A stretch of 20,537 nucleotides of DNA from DASRCB01 sp035653295 (GTDB lineage: Bacteria > Acidobacteriota > Terriglobia > Bryobacterales > Bryobacteraceae): NCBI GenBank assembly GCA_035653295.1, contig DASRCB010000397.1, positions 1 to 20,537 of the forward strand, given 5' to 3'. Of this stretch, positions 1 to 6,080 are shown one piece after another; position 1 is the first letter of the stretch, and each line of letters opens with the position of its first letter. Made by a program: the position numbers and the translations under genes. The notes under the pieces were generated by a model. It did not search any database. It saw nothing but the letters and a program-made list of their open reading frames with translations, and was not told where the DNA came from.

Positions 1-339
1 CTTGAACTGCCGCGACCAGACCACCTTGCCGGTGTCGCTGTCCAGCGCGTAGAGGTTGTCCGAGCTTCCGGCGACGATGACGACATCCATCGCGCCCTTG
101 GGCGTGTACTGCGTTCCGAGCACCACCGGCTCGGTCAGCGAAGTCAGCTCGCGCGGCTCGTTATTCAGTTTCGCGGTCCACAGCAGCTTCAGCTTGCCGA
201 CGTTCTCCCGCGAAAGCTCGCTCTCCTCGCGCGACCATCCATCGCGCTGCGGATCGCCTCCGTAGGTCAGCCAGTTGGCGCAGTAGGCGGCCGCGCCGCA
301 CGCAATGAGACCGAGTGCGGTCTTTGGAAACAGCTTCAT
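1..339 (-). CDS. PQQ-repeat beta-propeller protein, N-terminal part
   Basis: The first 113 residues of a quinoprotein-type beta-propeller protein are visible; the rest lies beyond the left edge. The start (MKLFPKTALG) is followed by a short hydrophobic stretch (GLIACGAAAYCA) that looks like a signal peptide, so the protein is probably exported to the periplasm. After it comes WLTYGGDPQRDGW, typical of the mature start of PQQ-dependent dehydrogenases and related PQQ propellers. The stretch DNLYALDSDTGKVVW (about residues 93-107) is a classic PQQ repeat: a Tyr-Ala-Leu-Asp strand, a turn, then Gly-Lys-x-x-Trp. Its ATG lies 8 nt after the stop of the GH29-like gene on the same strand, so the two are probably co-transcribed. 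Whether it is a true alcohol or sugar dehydrogenase or a non-catalytic propeller cannot be judged from this fragment. Confidence 0.85.
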   Translation of the reverse strand, partial: MKLFPKTALGLIACGAAAYCANWLTYGGDPQRDGWSREESELSRENVGKLKLLWTAKLNNEPRELTSLTEPVVLGTQYTPKGAMDVVIVAGSSDNLYALDSDTGKVVWSRQFK

Positions 340-347
340 TCTGTTGT

Positions 348-1406
348 TCAACTCCGAATCAGTTCCGCAACTTTGTGCATGGTCTCCACCTGATCCTCGG
401 GGATACGACCGGTGTTATCGGGCGCGAGGTTCATGAGGAGATTCGCGTTCCTGTGCATGCACTCGCGATAGGCGTTGGCCAGCACCGCCGCGGGTTGCGG
501 CTTGTACCAGGGGTGCCAGAACCAGGTGTGCATCCACGGCATCGGTGGATAAATCGGCCCCGTGGGCAGCCACGTCTCCATGGGCATGTAGTAAGTGCGG
601 CCTTCATACGTGACGTGCGGATCGTGTCCCTCCGGCGGAGGAACCGTGTCCTCGCCGTTGATCACGTCGCACGGCCAGCTCGCCGGCTCGCAAACTCGGC
701 CCTGATTGTGGCGGCTTTGCCGGAATCCCTGGTTATCGACGATGATGCAGTTCGGGCTCAGCTTCTTCACCAGCGCGTACAGCTCGGTGCGCTGCGGCGC
801 CGTCAGCTTCCACGTAATGTCGAACAACTGGTAGAACGTGTTCGGATACATGGTGTGCAGCTCCGCCACCTGGCGCTTGATGAGCTGGTAATAATGATCC
901 GGAACCAGCGAGTTCCAGTCGAATACGCCCTCATTGTGAGGATCGAGAATGCAGTAGTAGAAGCCGGGGCGCAGGCCGAACTCTTTGCAGGCCGCCACGA
1001 AAGCCGCTACCACGTCGGTCTTGTTGCCGCTGCTGGCCACGTCGTAGTCGTAGTCCCTCGCGTCCCAAAGCGCGAACCCCGACATGTATTTCGCGGTGAG
1101 TACGGCGTACCTGGCGCCCAGATCGTGCGCCACACGAATCCACTGCCGCACATCGAGCCTGGTGGGATTGTAGACCGTGGGAGCGACCTTGCCGACATCG
1201 TAGTCGTCACCCGTGAAAGTGGGAATGCTGAAGTGGAACGATACGCCGAAGCGCAACTTCTGATATTCGGCAAGCGCAGGCGTTTCCGCCGTGGCGGGCG
1301 TAGTCTGCGGCGCCTGCGCGGCCGCCTTGAGCGGCTTCGAGGCGGCGCTGGCCAGACCGGCGATAACAGGGGCGGTCAGATGTTGCAGCAGACGACGTCT
1401 GTTCAT
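348..1406 (-). CDS. GH29-like (alpha-L-fucosidase family) exported protein
   Basis: A 352-residue protein of the GH29 fold. The start chosen is the ATG giving MNRRRLLQHL, because it opens a twin-arginine signal (RRRLL, then the hydrophobic APVIAGLASAA) and has a purine-rich GAAGAGAAG stretch just upstream; longer in-frame starts add an unlikely leader. Typical family features follow in order: KLRFGVSFHF near the mature N-terminus, RLDVRQWIRVAHDLGARYAVLTAKY, GFALWDARDYDYDV, then FGLRPGFYYCILDPHN. The Asp in YQLFDIT aligns with the catalytic nucleophile of the usual LLWFDG motif. The normally conserved KHHxGF fucose-contact motif reads KYMSGF, so both histidines are replaced and the substrate may not be fucose. 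The protein is shorter than usual family members (about 450 residues). The partner gene downstream encodes a PQQ propeller. Confidence 0.8.
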   Translation of the reverse strand: MNRRRLLQHLTAPVIAGLASAASKPLKAAAQAPQTTPATAETPALAEYQKLRFGVSFHFSIPTFTGDDYDVGKVAPTVYNPTRLDVRQWIRVAHDLGARYAVLTAKYMSGFALWDARDYDYDVASSGNKTDVVAAFVAACKEFGLRPGFYYCILDPHNEGVFDWNSLVPDHYYQLIKRQVAELHTMYPNTFYQLFDITWKLTAPQRTELYALVKKLSPNCIIVDNQGFRQSRHNQGRVCEPASWPCDVINGEDTVPPPEGHDPHVTYEGRTYYMPMETWLPTGPIYPPMPWMHTWFWHPWYKPQPAAVLANAYRECMHRNANLLMNLAPDNTGRIPEDQVETMHKVAELIRS

Positions 1407-1479
1407 CGGCTTCTCTTCGATTATGTCATCCCGCTCATACTCGGCCGTACGAATCGCACGCGGTACTCTGAGAGGTTCT

Positions 1480-2706
1480 ATGGGGGATATGAGTCGCCGG
1501 GAACTCGCAGGCACACTCGGCGCGGGCGCGCTGCTCCAGGCAGCGGCCACACGCTCGCGCTACATCGTTATCGGAGCTGGTGTGTTCGGCGCCTGGACAG
1601 CTTATCATTTGCGGCGCGCCGGCCATGATGTCGCGCTGCTAGATCAGTATGGACCCGCCAGCAGTCGCGCCAGTTCCGGAGGCGAATCGCGCATTATACG
1701 GGCGTCCTATGGGGCCGACGAAGTGTACACGCGCATGGCCGTGCGATCCATGCACCTGTGGTCGGCGTTCTTCGCGCGCGCCGGTCAGGATCTGCTGCAT
1801 CGTACGGGCGTGCTGTGGCTGGCGAAGCCGGGCAATGCCTATGCGCAGCAGAGCCGTGAAACGCTGCGCCGCGTTGGCGTGGCCTTCGAGGACCTTTCCG
1901 CGGCGGATCTGAAACGACGCTATCCGCAGATTCACATCGACCCTGATACCGTGGCCATTTTCGAGCCGGACAGTGGCGCGCTGATGGCGCGCGAGGCCGT
2001 CGCCGCGGTGGTGGATCAGTTCGTGCGAGACGGCGGTGAGTACCGCCACGCCGCGGTCCGGCCGCCGAAAGGCTCCGGGGGAACGCTGCACGAGGTGCTG
2101 ACCACCGTCGGCGAGTCCGTGGTCGGTGACGCGTACATCTTCGCCTGCGGTCCGTGGCTGGGGCGCGTGTTGCCGGACGTGCTCGGTCACCGGATCTTCG
2201 TCACGCGCCAGGACGTGCTGTTCTTTGGGATTGCTCCGGGGGACCGGCGGTTCGAGCCGCCGCTGATGCCGGTGTGGATTGACTTCTCCGATAACCGGGG
2301 CATGTACGGCTTCCCCGATCTGGAGCGCCGCGGCTTCAAGGTCGCCTTCGATCTGCACGGGCCGCCCTTCGATCCGGATACCGAGAATCGCTTCGTGCCC
2401 GAGGACAAGGTGAAGCAGGCGCGGGAGTACGTGAAGGAGCGCTTTCCTGCGTTGGCGGAAGCGCCGGTCGTCGATTCCCGCGTGTGTCAGTACGAGAACA
2501 CGTCGAACGGTGATTTCGTCATCGACCGGCATCCGGAACTAACGAACGTCTGGATCGCCGGCGGAGGCTCGGGCCACGGTTTCAAGCACGGGCCCGCGGT
2601 AGGGGAGTATGTCGCCGCGCGCGTTACCGGCGCTGCAACTCCCCCACTTGAGCCAAGATTTTCGCTGGCTTCAAAGCAAACAGAAGAAAAACGCGCTGTT
2701 TATTAG
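1480..2706 (+). CDS. Tat-signalled FAD-dependent amine oxidase (sarcosine/N-methyltryptophan oxidase family)
   Basis: A 408-residue flavoprotein of the DAO family, resembling monomeric sarcosine oxidase and N-methyl-L-tryptophan oxidase, which oxidise secondary amino acids to imines with release of H2O2. The Rossmann motif IGAGVFG (residues 31-37) binds FAD, and GESRIIRASYG matches the family's conserved loop. C336, in the context VCQYENTSNGDFVIDRHP, aligns with the Cys that covalently holds FAD in these oxidases. The C-terminal AGGGSGHGFKHGPAVGEY matches the family end motif. The start at 1480 has AGAGG four bases upstream; an alternative ATG at 1489 gives MSRREL. In both cases SRRELAGTLGAGALLQAAA precedes the Rossmann fold and looks like a twin-arginine signal, which is unusual because the well-studied relatives are cytoplasmic. 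The gene is divergent from the GH29-like gene across 73 bp. Its substrate is not predictable. Confidence 0.88.
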   Translation: MGDMSRRELAGTLGAGALLQAAATRSRYIVIGAGVFGAWTAYHLRRAGHDVALLDQYGPASSRASSGGESRIIRASYGADEVYTRMAVRSMHLWSAFFARAGQDLLHRTGVLWLAKPGNAYAQQSRETLRRVGVAFEDLSAADLKRRYPQIHIDPDTVAIFEPDSGALMAREAVAAVVDQFVRDGGEYRHAAVRPPKGSGGTLHEVLTTVGESVVGDAYIFACGPWLGRVLPDVLGHRIFVTRQDVLFFGIAPGDRRFEPPLMPVWIDFSDNRGMYGFPDLERRGFKVAFDLHGPPFDPDTENRFVPEDKVKQAREYVKERFPALAEAPVVDSRVCQYENTSNGDFVIDRHPELTNVWIAGGGSGHGFKHGPAVGEYVAARVTGAATPPLEPRFSLASKQTEEKRAVY

Positions 2707-2722
2707 CCCCGGATGAATACGT

Positions 2723-2739
2723 GGATAGAATTCCTATCC
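2723..2739. terminator. Small stem-loop between convergent genes
   Basis: GGATAG (2723-2728) and CTATCC (2734-2739) pair perfectly around a 5-nt loop, between the stop of the amine oxidase (2706) and the stop of the SYLF gene (2772). The plus-strand sequence after it is T-rich but has no clean T-run. It could serve as a bidirectional terminator, but the stem is short. Confidence 0.35.
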
Positions 2740-2771
2740 GCGTTTCTGTGTTTATGCCTCGCTGAATTCTT

Positions 2772-3476
2772 CTACCGGTGCTTTGTCGTGCGCGCCGACG
2801 GCACGTACTTGTTGATCGTAGCGGTCAGTACGCGGGCCGATTTCGGCGGACGGAGTTGGCCGGTAACGATTTGCTGGGCGGTCACCTCGTCACGGTGGTA
2901 ATACGCCGCGTTCTCGTCGTTGTCGGGCCGCAGGGTCGAACCCGTCAGCGCGATGCCGGCGAAGATACCGCGCGCGCGGGAGTAGGACAGGATCTCGGCG
3001 TGCATCAGCGCATCGGTCTGCGCCGATGCGGAGCGGCCGATCGGGCCGGCCATGGCGCCCGCATCCCCACCCACGACGAACTTGTCCTGCATCAGTTTGT
3101 CCACGCCGTGCTGGTTCATGATGACGAAGACGAGGTCGGTCTCACCGGCGCCGATCTGGAATCCGATCGATCCGCCTTCAATCCGGATGAAATCGGGCCC
3201 GGTCCATCCGCCCGCCAGTCGCCGGTCGCGGCACACCAGCACGCCGCGCCCGTACTTGGCTCCCACGATGAATCCCCCGTGCTTCAGGCTGGGCACGATG
3301 CCGATGCAGTGCGCCTTTTCGAGAATCTCCTGCGGAATACCTTTGTCCGGCGTGGAATTGACCTCGTCGAACACCTCCGCCGCGGCATTGATGTGCTTGA
3401 TGGGATCGGGCGTTTTCGATTTGCCCGGCAGCAGTACGGGGAAAACTGCCAGCAGGACCGCGGCGAAGCGGATCAT
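2772..3476 (-). CDS. SYLF-domain (Ysc84-like) lipid-binding protein
   Basis: A 234-residue protein carrying the SYLF/Ysc84 domain, a lipid-binding fold known from eukaryotic SH3YL1 and Ysc84 and found in many bacterial exported proteins. It opens with MIRFAAVLLAVFPVLLPGKS, a probable signal peptide. The domain is complete: AHCIGIVPSLKHGGFIVGAKYGRGVLVCR, then GGWTGPDFIRIEGGSIGFQIG, DLVFVIMNQHGVDKLMQDKF, GGDAGAMAGPIGRSASAQTD, and EILSYSRARGIFAGIALTGSTLRPDND. The start codon overlaps the stop of the upstream sigma factor gene by four bases (ATGA at 3473-3476), so translation is probably coupled. A longer in-frame reading exists upstream but runs antiparallel to nothing and through the sigma gene, so I discard it. 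The bacterial role is poorly defined; envelope-associated lipid binding is a reasonable inference. Confidence 0.9.
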   Translation of the reverse strand: MIRFAAVLLAVFPVLLPGKSKTPDPIKHINAAAEVFDEVNSTPDKGIPQEILEKAHCIGIVPSLKHGGFIVGAKYGRGVLVCRDRRLAGGWTGPDFIRIEGGSIGFQIGAGETDLVFVIMNQHGVDKLMQDKFVVGGDAGAMAGPIGRSASAQTDALMHAEILSYSRARGIFAGIALTGSTLRPDNDENAAYYHRDEVTAQQIVTGQLRPPKSARVLTATINKYVPSARTTKHR

Positions 3477-3985
3477 GCGGCCGTCTTTACAGGCATTGGC
3501 GCGGCCTGTGGGCGCGGCTCGGGCATGCGGCGGCCGAGACGTTTTCCCACCGTCCGGCGGGCGCGCAGCAGGCGAATGCGCACCGCGGTTTCCGTCCAGC
3601 CCTGCTGGGACGCGATCTCCTGCACCTTGTAGCCTTCCAGGTAATGGCGCTGCAGCACCATGCGATCGTTGGTCTTGCAGCACTTCAGGATACGCCGGAC
3701 GTCGATGGCCGCCAGATTGATGCGCGGCGGGGTGGACAGTTCGGGCAGCGTCTGCAGCAGCGGCTCACGCCGAATGAAGCTGCGGTGGATGTTGAGCGCA
3801 ATACTGTTCATCCAGGTTAGGACCATATTCGGATCGCGCAATTGTCCAAGGCGCTCCCAGCCCTTGGCCCAGGCGGCCTGCGCCGTTTCCTGCGCGGAAT
3901 CGTAAGATAACCCGCGGGAAACCAGGAATCTGACCGTCAGATTATAACCCTTCTGGTAAGCCGCTCCGTACTCTTCTCTCGTCAT
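3473..3985 (-). CDS. ECF-like sigma-70 family RNA polymerase sigma factor
   Basis: A 170-residue protein with the two-domain plan of extracytoplasmic-function sigma factors. Residues about 10-75 form a sigma-2-like helical region (SAQETAQAAWAKGWERLGQL, then VLTWMNSIALNIHRSFIRR). Residues about 95-150 form sigma region 4, with a helix-turn-helix in LQRHYLEGYKVQEIASQQGW followed by TETAVRIRLLRARRTVGKRL. The start has GGAGCGAA directly upstream. No anti-sigma gene is adjacent. The next gene in line, overlapping by ATGA, encodes a SYLF protein, and the genes before it encode DUF3309 and YciE/F-like proteins, so it may govern an envelope or general stress response. The regulatory link is inference. 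A Pro/Arg-rich tail of about 20 residues follows region 4. Confidence 0.87.
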   Translation of the reverse strand: MTREEYGAAYQKGYNLTVRFLVSRGLSYDSAQETAQAAWAKGWERLGQLRDPNMVLTWMNSIALNIHRSFIRREPLLQTLPELSTPPRINLAAIDVRRILKCCKTNDRMVLQRHYLEGYKVQEIASQQGWTETAVRIRLLRARRTVGKRLGRRMPEPRPQAAPMPVKTAA

Positions 3986-4024
3986 TTCGCTCCACTGCTC
4001 CTCAAATTTGGATTCGAGCCAATC

Positions 4025-4087
4025 GACGCCGGGCCGCCCGTTACCCCTTGCGCTGCGCGGCCGGCCCGGCGTCTTGTCCGGCCGCGC
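4025..4087. repeat. Two overlapping, mutually exclusive GC-rich inverted repeats
   Basis: Arm pair A is GACGCCGGGCCG (4025-4036) with CGGCCCGGCGTC (4062-4073), a perfect 12-bp stem with a 25-nt loop. Arm pair B is GCGCGGCCGG (4055-4064) with CCGGCCGCGC (4078-4087), a perfect 10-bp stem with a 13-nt loop. The pairs share bases 4062-4064, so both full stems cannot form together. They lie between the DUF3309 stop and the sigma factor start. Neither stem is followed by a T-run on either strand, so these are not simple intrinsic terminators. Confidence 0.6.
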
Positions 4088-4099
4088 TGCGGCGCCGCT

Positions 4100-4252
4100 C
4101 TAGATGTAGCCCAGCAGCAGAAGAATGATGATGATCAGCAACACCGTGCCGAACAGGCCGCTCGGGTAATAACCCCAGCCGCGGCTGTAAGGCCAGGCGG
4201 GCAGCGCTCCCAGCAACAGCACAATCAGAATCACCAGCAGAATCAGTCCCAT
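4100..4252 (-). CDS. DUF3309 family small membrane protein
   Basis: A 50-residue, very hydrophobic protein found by reading the minus strand. The sequence runs MGLILLVILIVLLLG, then ALPAWPYSRGWGYYPSG, then LLIIIILLLLGYI. This is the DUF3309 pattern: two short membrane segments flanking a conserved LPxWPYSRGWGYxPSG hairpin. A strong ribosome-binding site (GGAGGGGA) lies just upstream of the ATG. The gene starts 19 nt after the stop of the YciE/F-like gene on the same strand, so the two are very likely co-transcribed. The function of DUF3309 is not known; it is frequent beside stress genes in soil bacteria, which fits this setting. Confidence 0.9.
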   Translation of the reverse strand: MGLILLVILIVLLLGALPAWPYSRGWGYYPSGLFGTVLLIIIILLLLGYI

Positions 4253-4271
4253 CGTTCTCCCCTCCGGTCTG

Positions 4272-4787
4272 CTATTCCTGTTGTTCCGCGCCAGCCTGTT
4301 TGGCGCGGACGTTCACGAATTTTTTGGCGATGGTGGTCAGCTTCTTGTCCGTCTCTTCTTCTTCCTTCAGGGTTTGCTCGAGCAACTGCGCGGCGTCCCG
4401 ATGGCCCAGCGTTTGGGCCAGCGTGCGAACGGTCCCGTAGCCGGCCATTTCGTAATGCTCCACTTTCTGTGCGGCGGCGATGAGGGCGACGTCCAGCAGT
4501 TCTTCCGGCATGTCCTCCTCAATCAGCTCCTGACCTTCGGCGACGAGTCCCTTCATGGCCTGGCAGGGCTTCCCGCGCGCCGGCTTTCCGAGTTGCTCGA
4601 AAACCTGCTCGAGTCTGGCGACCTGACCTTTGGTCACCTCGAGATGTTCCTGGATGGCGGCCTTCAACTCCGGCGCGCTGGCGCTCTTCGCCATTTTGGG
4701 CAGAGCGCGCGTGAGCTGCTTTTCTGCATCGAAGAGATCTTTCAGTTCATCCACCAGAACGTCTTCGAGTGTCCTCGTCTTCGGCAT
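4272..4787 (-). CDS. YciE/YciF family ferritin-like protein (DUF892)
   Basis: A 171-residue all-helical protein of the DUF892 (YciE/YciF) family, structurally a ferritin-like four-helix bundle with a di-iron-type site and linked in enterobacteria to osmotic and general stress. It begins TLEDVLVDELKDLFDAEKQL, the family signature. Carboxylate and His candidates for metal binding occur in IQEHLEVTKGQV, AQKVEHYEMAGYG and LKEEEETDKKL. The length matches the family. GAGGAGGAG about ten bases upstream is the ribosome-binding site. It is the first gene of a minus-strand run that continues with DUF3309, the sigma factor and the SYLF protein. Two GGTACCAG copies lie 50-80 bp upstream of its start and may be regulatory. 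Enzyme activity, if any, is unknown. Confidence 0.92.
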   Translation of the reverse strand: MPKTRTLEDVLVDELKDLFDAEKQLTRALPKMAKSASAPELKAAIQEHLEVTKGQVARLEQVFEQLGKPARGKPCQAMKGLVAEGQELIEEDMPEELLDVALIAAAQKVEHYEMAGYGTVRTLAQTLGHRDAAQLLEQTLKEEEETDKKLTTIAKKFVNVRAKQAGAEQQE

Positions 4788-4838
4788 GTGCTGTTTGCTC
4801 CTCCTCAGGGCTCAGGCGAATCGGAATTGGGCAACTTT

Positions 4839-4868
4839 GGTACCAGTGATCCGGAGCGGAGGTACCAG
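4839..4868. promoter_or_regulatory. Direct repeat GGTACCAG, two copies 22 bp apart
   Basis: GGTACCAG occurs at 4839-4846 and again at 4861-4868. Each copy contains the palindrome GGTACC, and the 22-bp spacing is about two helical turns, as expected for tandem operator half-sites on one face of the DNA. The pair lies upstream of the YciE/F-like gene. No regulator is known for it; this is a candidate site only. Confidence 0.3.
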
Positions 4869-4985
4869 CGCACTCGCCTCGGCCTAACTCCACGAGACGG
4901 AACGAGATTTAGCTTTGGATGGAATGTTGCTCGGTCGCGAGTCGCGAGCGCGCGCGGCCTCCGGCCGGAGAGGCAAGTTTTACTC

Positions 4986-5021
4986 CAGTGGCAAGATTTT
5001 CCTGCCACTGTCGTTTTGTTT
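4986..5021 (+). terminator. Intrinsic terminator with no plus-strand gene in front of it
   Basis: CAGTGGCA (4986-4993) pairs perfectly with TGCCACTG (5003-5010) around a 9-nt loop, and TCGTTTTGTTT follows at once. This is the form of a rho-independent terminator on the plus strand. The upstream gene is on the other strand, so the stem must end either a short leader or small RNA starting between about 4800 and 4980, or read-through transcription. The 298-bp gap (4788-5085) holds no convincing protein gene. It also contains a GC-rich hairpin (GCCTCCGG/CCGGAGAGGC with one bulge, 4957-4974) and two adjacent TCGCGA palindromes (4935-4947). Confidence 0.55.
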
Positions 5022-5063
5022 GACTCCTCCGAGGGGATTGCATTTCCAGGGATTGTGTGTATT

Positions 5064-5072
5064 TGGTATACG
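5064..5072 (+). promoter_or_regulatory. Possible extended -10 element before the glycosyltransferase
   Basis: TGGTATACG matches an extended -10 (TGn followed by a TATAAT-like hexamer). It would place the transcript start about 7 nt before the TTG start at 5086, which would fit the missing Shine-Dalgarno sequence there. No good -35 is present. Weak call. Confidence 0.2.
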
Positions 5073-5085
5073 GTAAGCTGGCGGG

Positions 5086-5877
5086 TTGCGGCGACTCCTG
5101 ATCCGGCCGGGCGCGATCGGTGACAGCATCCTGTGCCTGCCCGCGATGCAGGCCTTGCGCTCCGGCTACACAGAGGTCTGGGTCCCGCGCCCGGTCGTTC
5201 CGCTGATCCGCTTTGCGGACCGCGTTCGGCCGATTGCGGCAACCGGGCTGGACCTGGTCGGCATCGGCATCGATACGCCGCCGCGCACACTGGAACTGCT
5301 GGGCGGGTTCGATGAGATCGTCTCGTGGTACGGCGCCAACCGCCAGGACTTTCAGCAAGCCGTTCGCGGCTTACCGTTCCGATTCCTCCGCGCGCTCCCG
5401 CCGGACGACGAGGGCCTGCACGCCGCGGACTTTTTCCTGCGGCAGATCGGCGGTACCGGTACCTCCATCCCACGCATCGAATGCGCGCCGCTCCCCGACG
5501 CAGGTGAGTTCGCCGTCATTCATCCCTTTTCCGGAAGCGCACGGAAGAACTGGCCGCTGGAGCGGTTCCACGAAGTGGCCGATCGCCTGCCAATGCCCGT
5601 TCGATGGTGCGCGGGGCCGGAGGAGGCACTGCCTCAGGCAGTCCGCTTTGACAACCTCTATGAACTGGGGCGCTGGATGGCCTCCGCGCGCGTGTACATC
5701 GGGAACGACTCCGGCATTACACATCTCGCCGCTGCCGTGGGCGCGCCCACCGTAGCCATCTTCACGGCAACCGATCCGGCAATCTGGGGCCCGCGCGGGC
5801 CAAAGGTGCGGATCCTGACAGGCTGTCCGACCGCCGAAGACGTGGTCAGCGCGGTACAGATGATTCGCCGCGGATGA
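5086..5877 (+). CDS. Glycosyltransferase family 9 (heptosyltransferase-like) protein
   Basis: A 263-residue GT9 enzyme, the family of ADP-heptose:LPS heptosyltransferases acting on the cytoplasmic face of the inner membrane. The N-terminus (M)RRLLIRPGAIGDSILCLPAMQAL is the family hallmark. IHPFSGSARKNWPLERF and the C-terminal VYIGNDSGITHLAAAVGAPTVAIF match the nucleotide-sugar-binding half. The start must be TTG at 5086: an in-frame stop lies at 5074, no ATG or GTG falls between, and translation from TTG gives the canonical family start. There is no clear ribosome-binding site. At 263 residues it is clearly shorter than the usual 330-350, with a compact middle. It stands alone, without other LPS genes, so its acceptor and true sugar donor are unknown. 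Confidence 0.87.
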   Translation: MRRLLIRPGAIGDSILCLPAMQALRSGYTEVWVPRPVVPLIRFADRVRPIAATGLDLVGIGIDTPPRTLELLGGFDEIVSWYGANRQDFQQAVRGLPFRFLRALPPDDEGLHAADFFLRQIGGTGTSIPRIECAPLPDAGEFAVIHPFSGSARKNWPLERFHEVADRLPMPVRWCAGPEEALPQAVRFDNLYELGRWMASARVYIGNDSGITHLAAAVGAPTVAIFTATDPAIWGPRGPKVRILTGCPTAEDVVSAVQMIRRG

Positions 5878-6080
5878 AAGTCGACCATGCGCTGTTTCGT
5901 TTCGCGATGTTGCCGGGAACGATGCGCTCGGTTTGGTTGATGTCCCCGATGGGGCGCGTATCATCTTCCGCGCCGATCCGTTCCCCGTCACGCCACGCGC
6001 GGGGCGCCTCTGAAGCTCACCGTGACATCTCTGCGACCAGGGCGCGCTTTGTATAGTCAAAGGCAGAGGAGAAACACTGA
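5878..6080 (+). other. Gap before superoxide dismutase; possible gene remnant
   Basis: This 203-bp stretch holds no convincing intact gene. A 60-codon reading beginning at the ATG that overlaps the glycosyltransferase stop (5874) starts plausibly (MKVDHALFRFAMLPG) but then loses protein-like composition. Meanwhile another frame becomes protein-like (NDALGLVDVPDGARIIFRAD) and ends near 6013. This could be a decayed or frameshifted short gene, or chance. TATAGT at 6052-6057 could be a -10 for the dismutase gene, but no matching -35 is visible. Confidence 0.25.

Noticed and set aside
315..1628. A 437-codon open frame on the plus strand
   Set aside because: Antisense to the GH29-like gene; the translation is Arg/Val/His-rich and shows no domain.
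1639..2532. A 297-codon open frame on the minus strand
   Set aside because: Lies opposite the FAD oxidase, which has unmistakable cofactor motifs.
4281..5123. A 280-codon plus-strand frame over the YciE/F-like gene and into the gap
   Set aside because: Opposite a clear DUF892 gene; Phe/Leu/Gly-rich shadow with no motif, continuing without change into non-coding sequence.
6001..6064. A sigma-70 promoter for sodA (GTGACA with TATAGT)
   Set aside because: The spacing is about 24 bp, too long, and the start would leave almost no leader.
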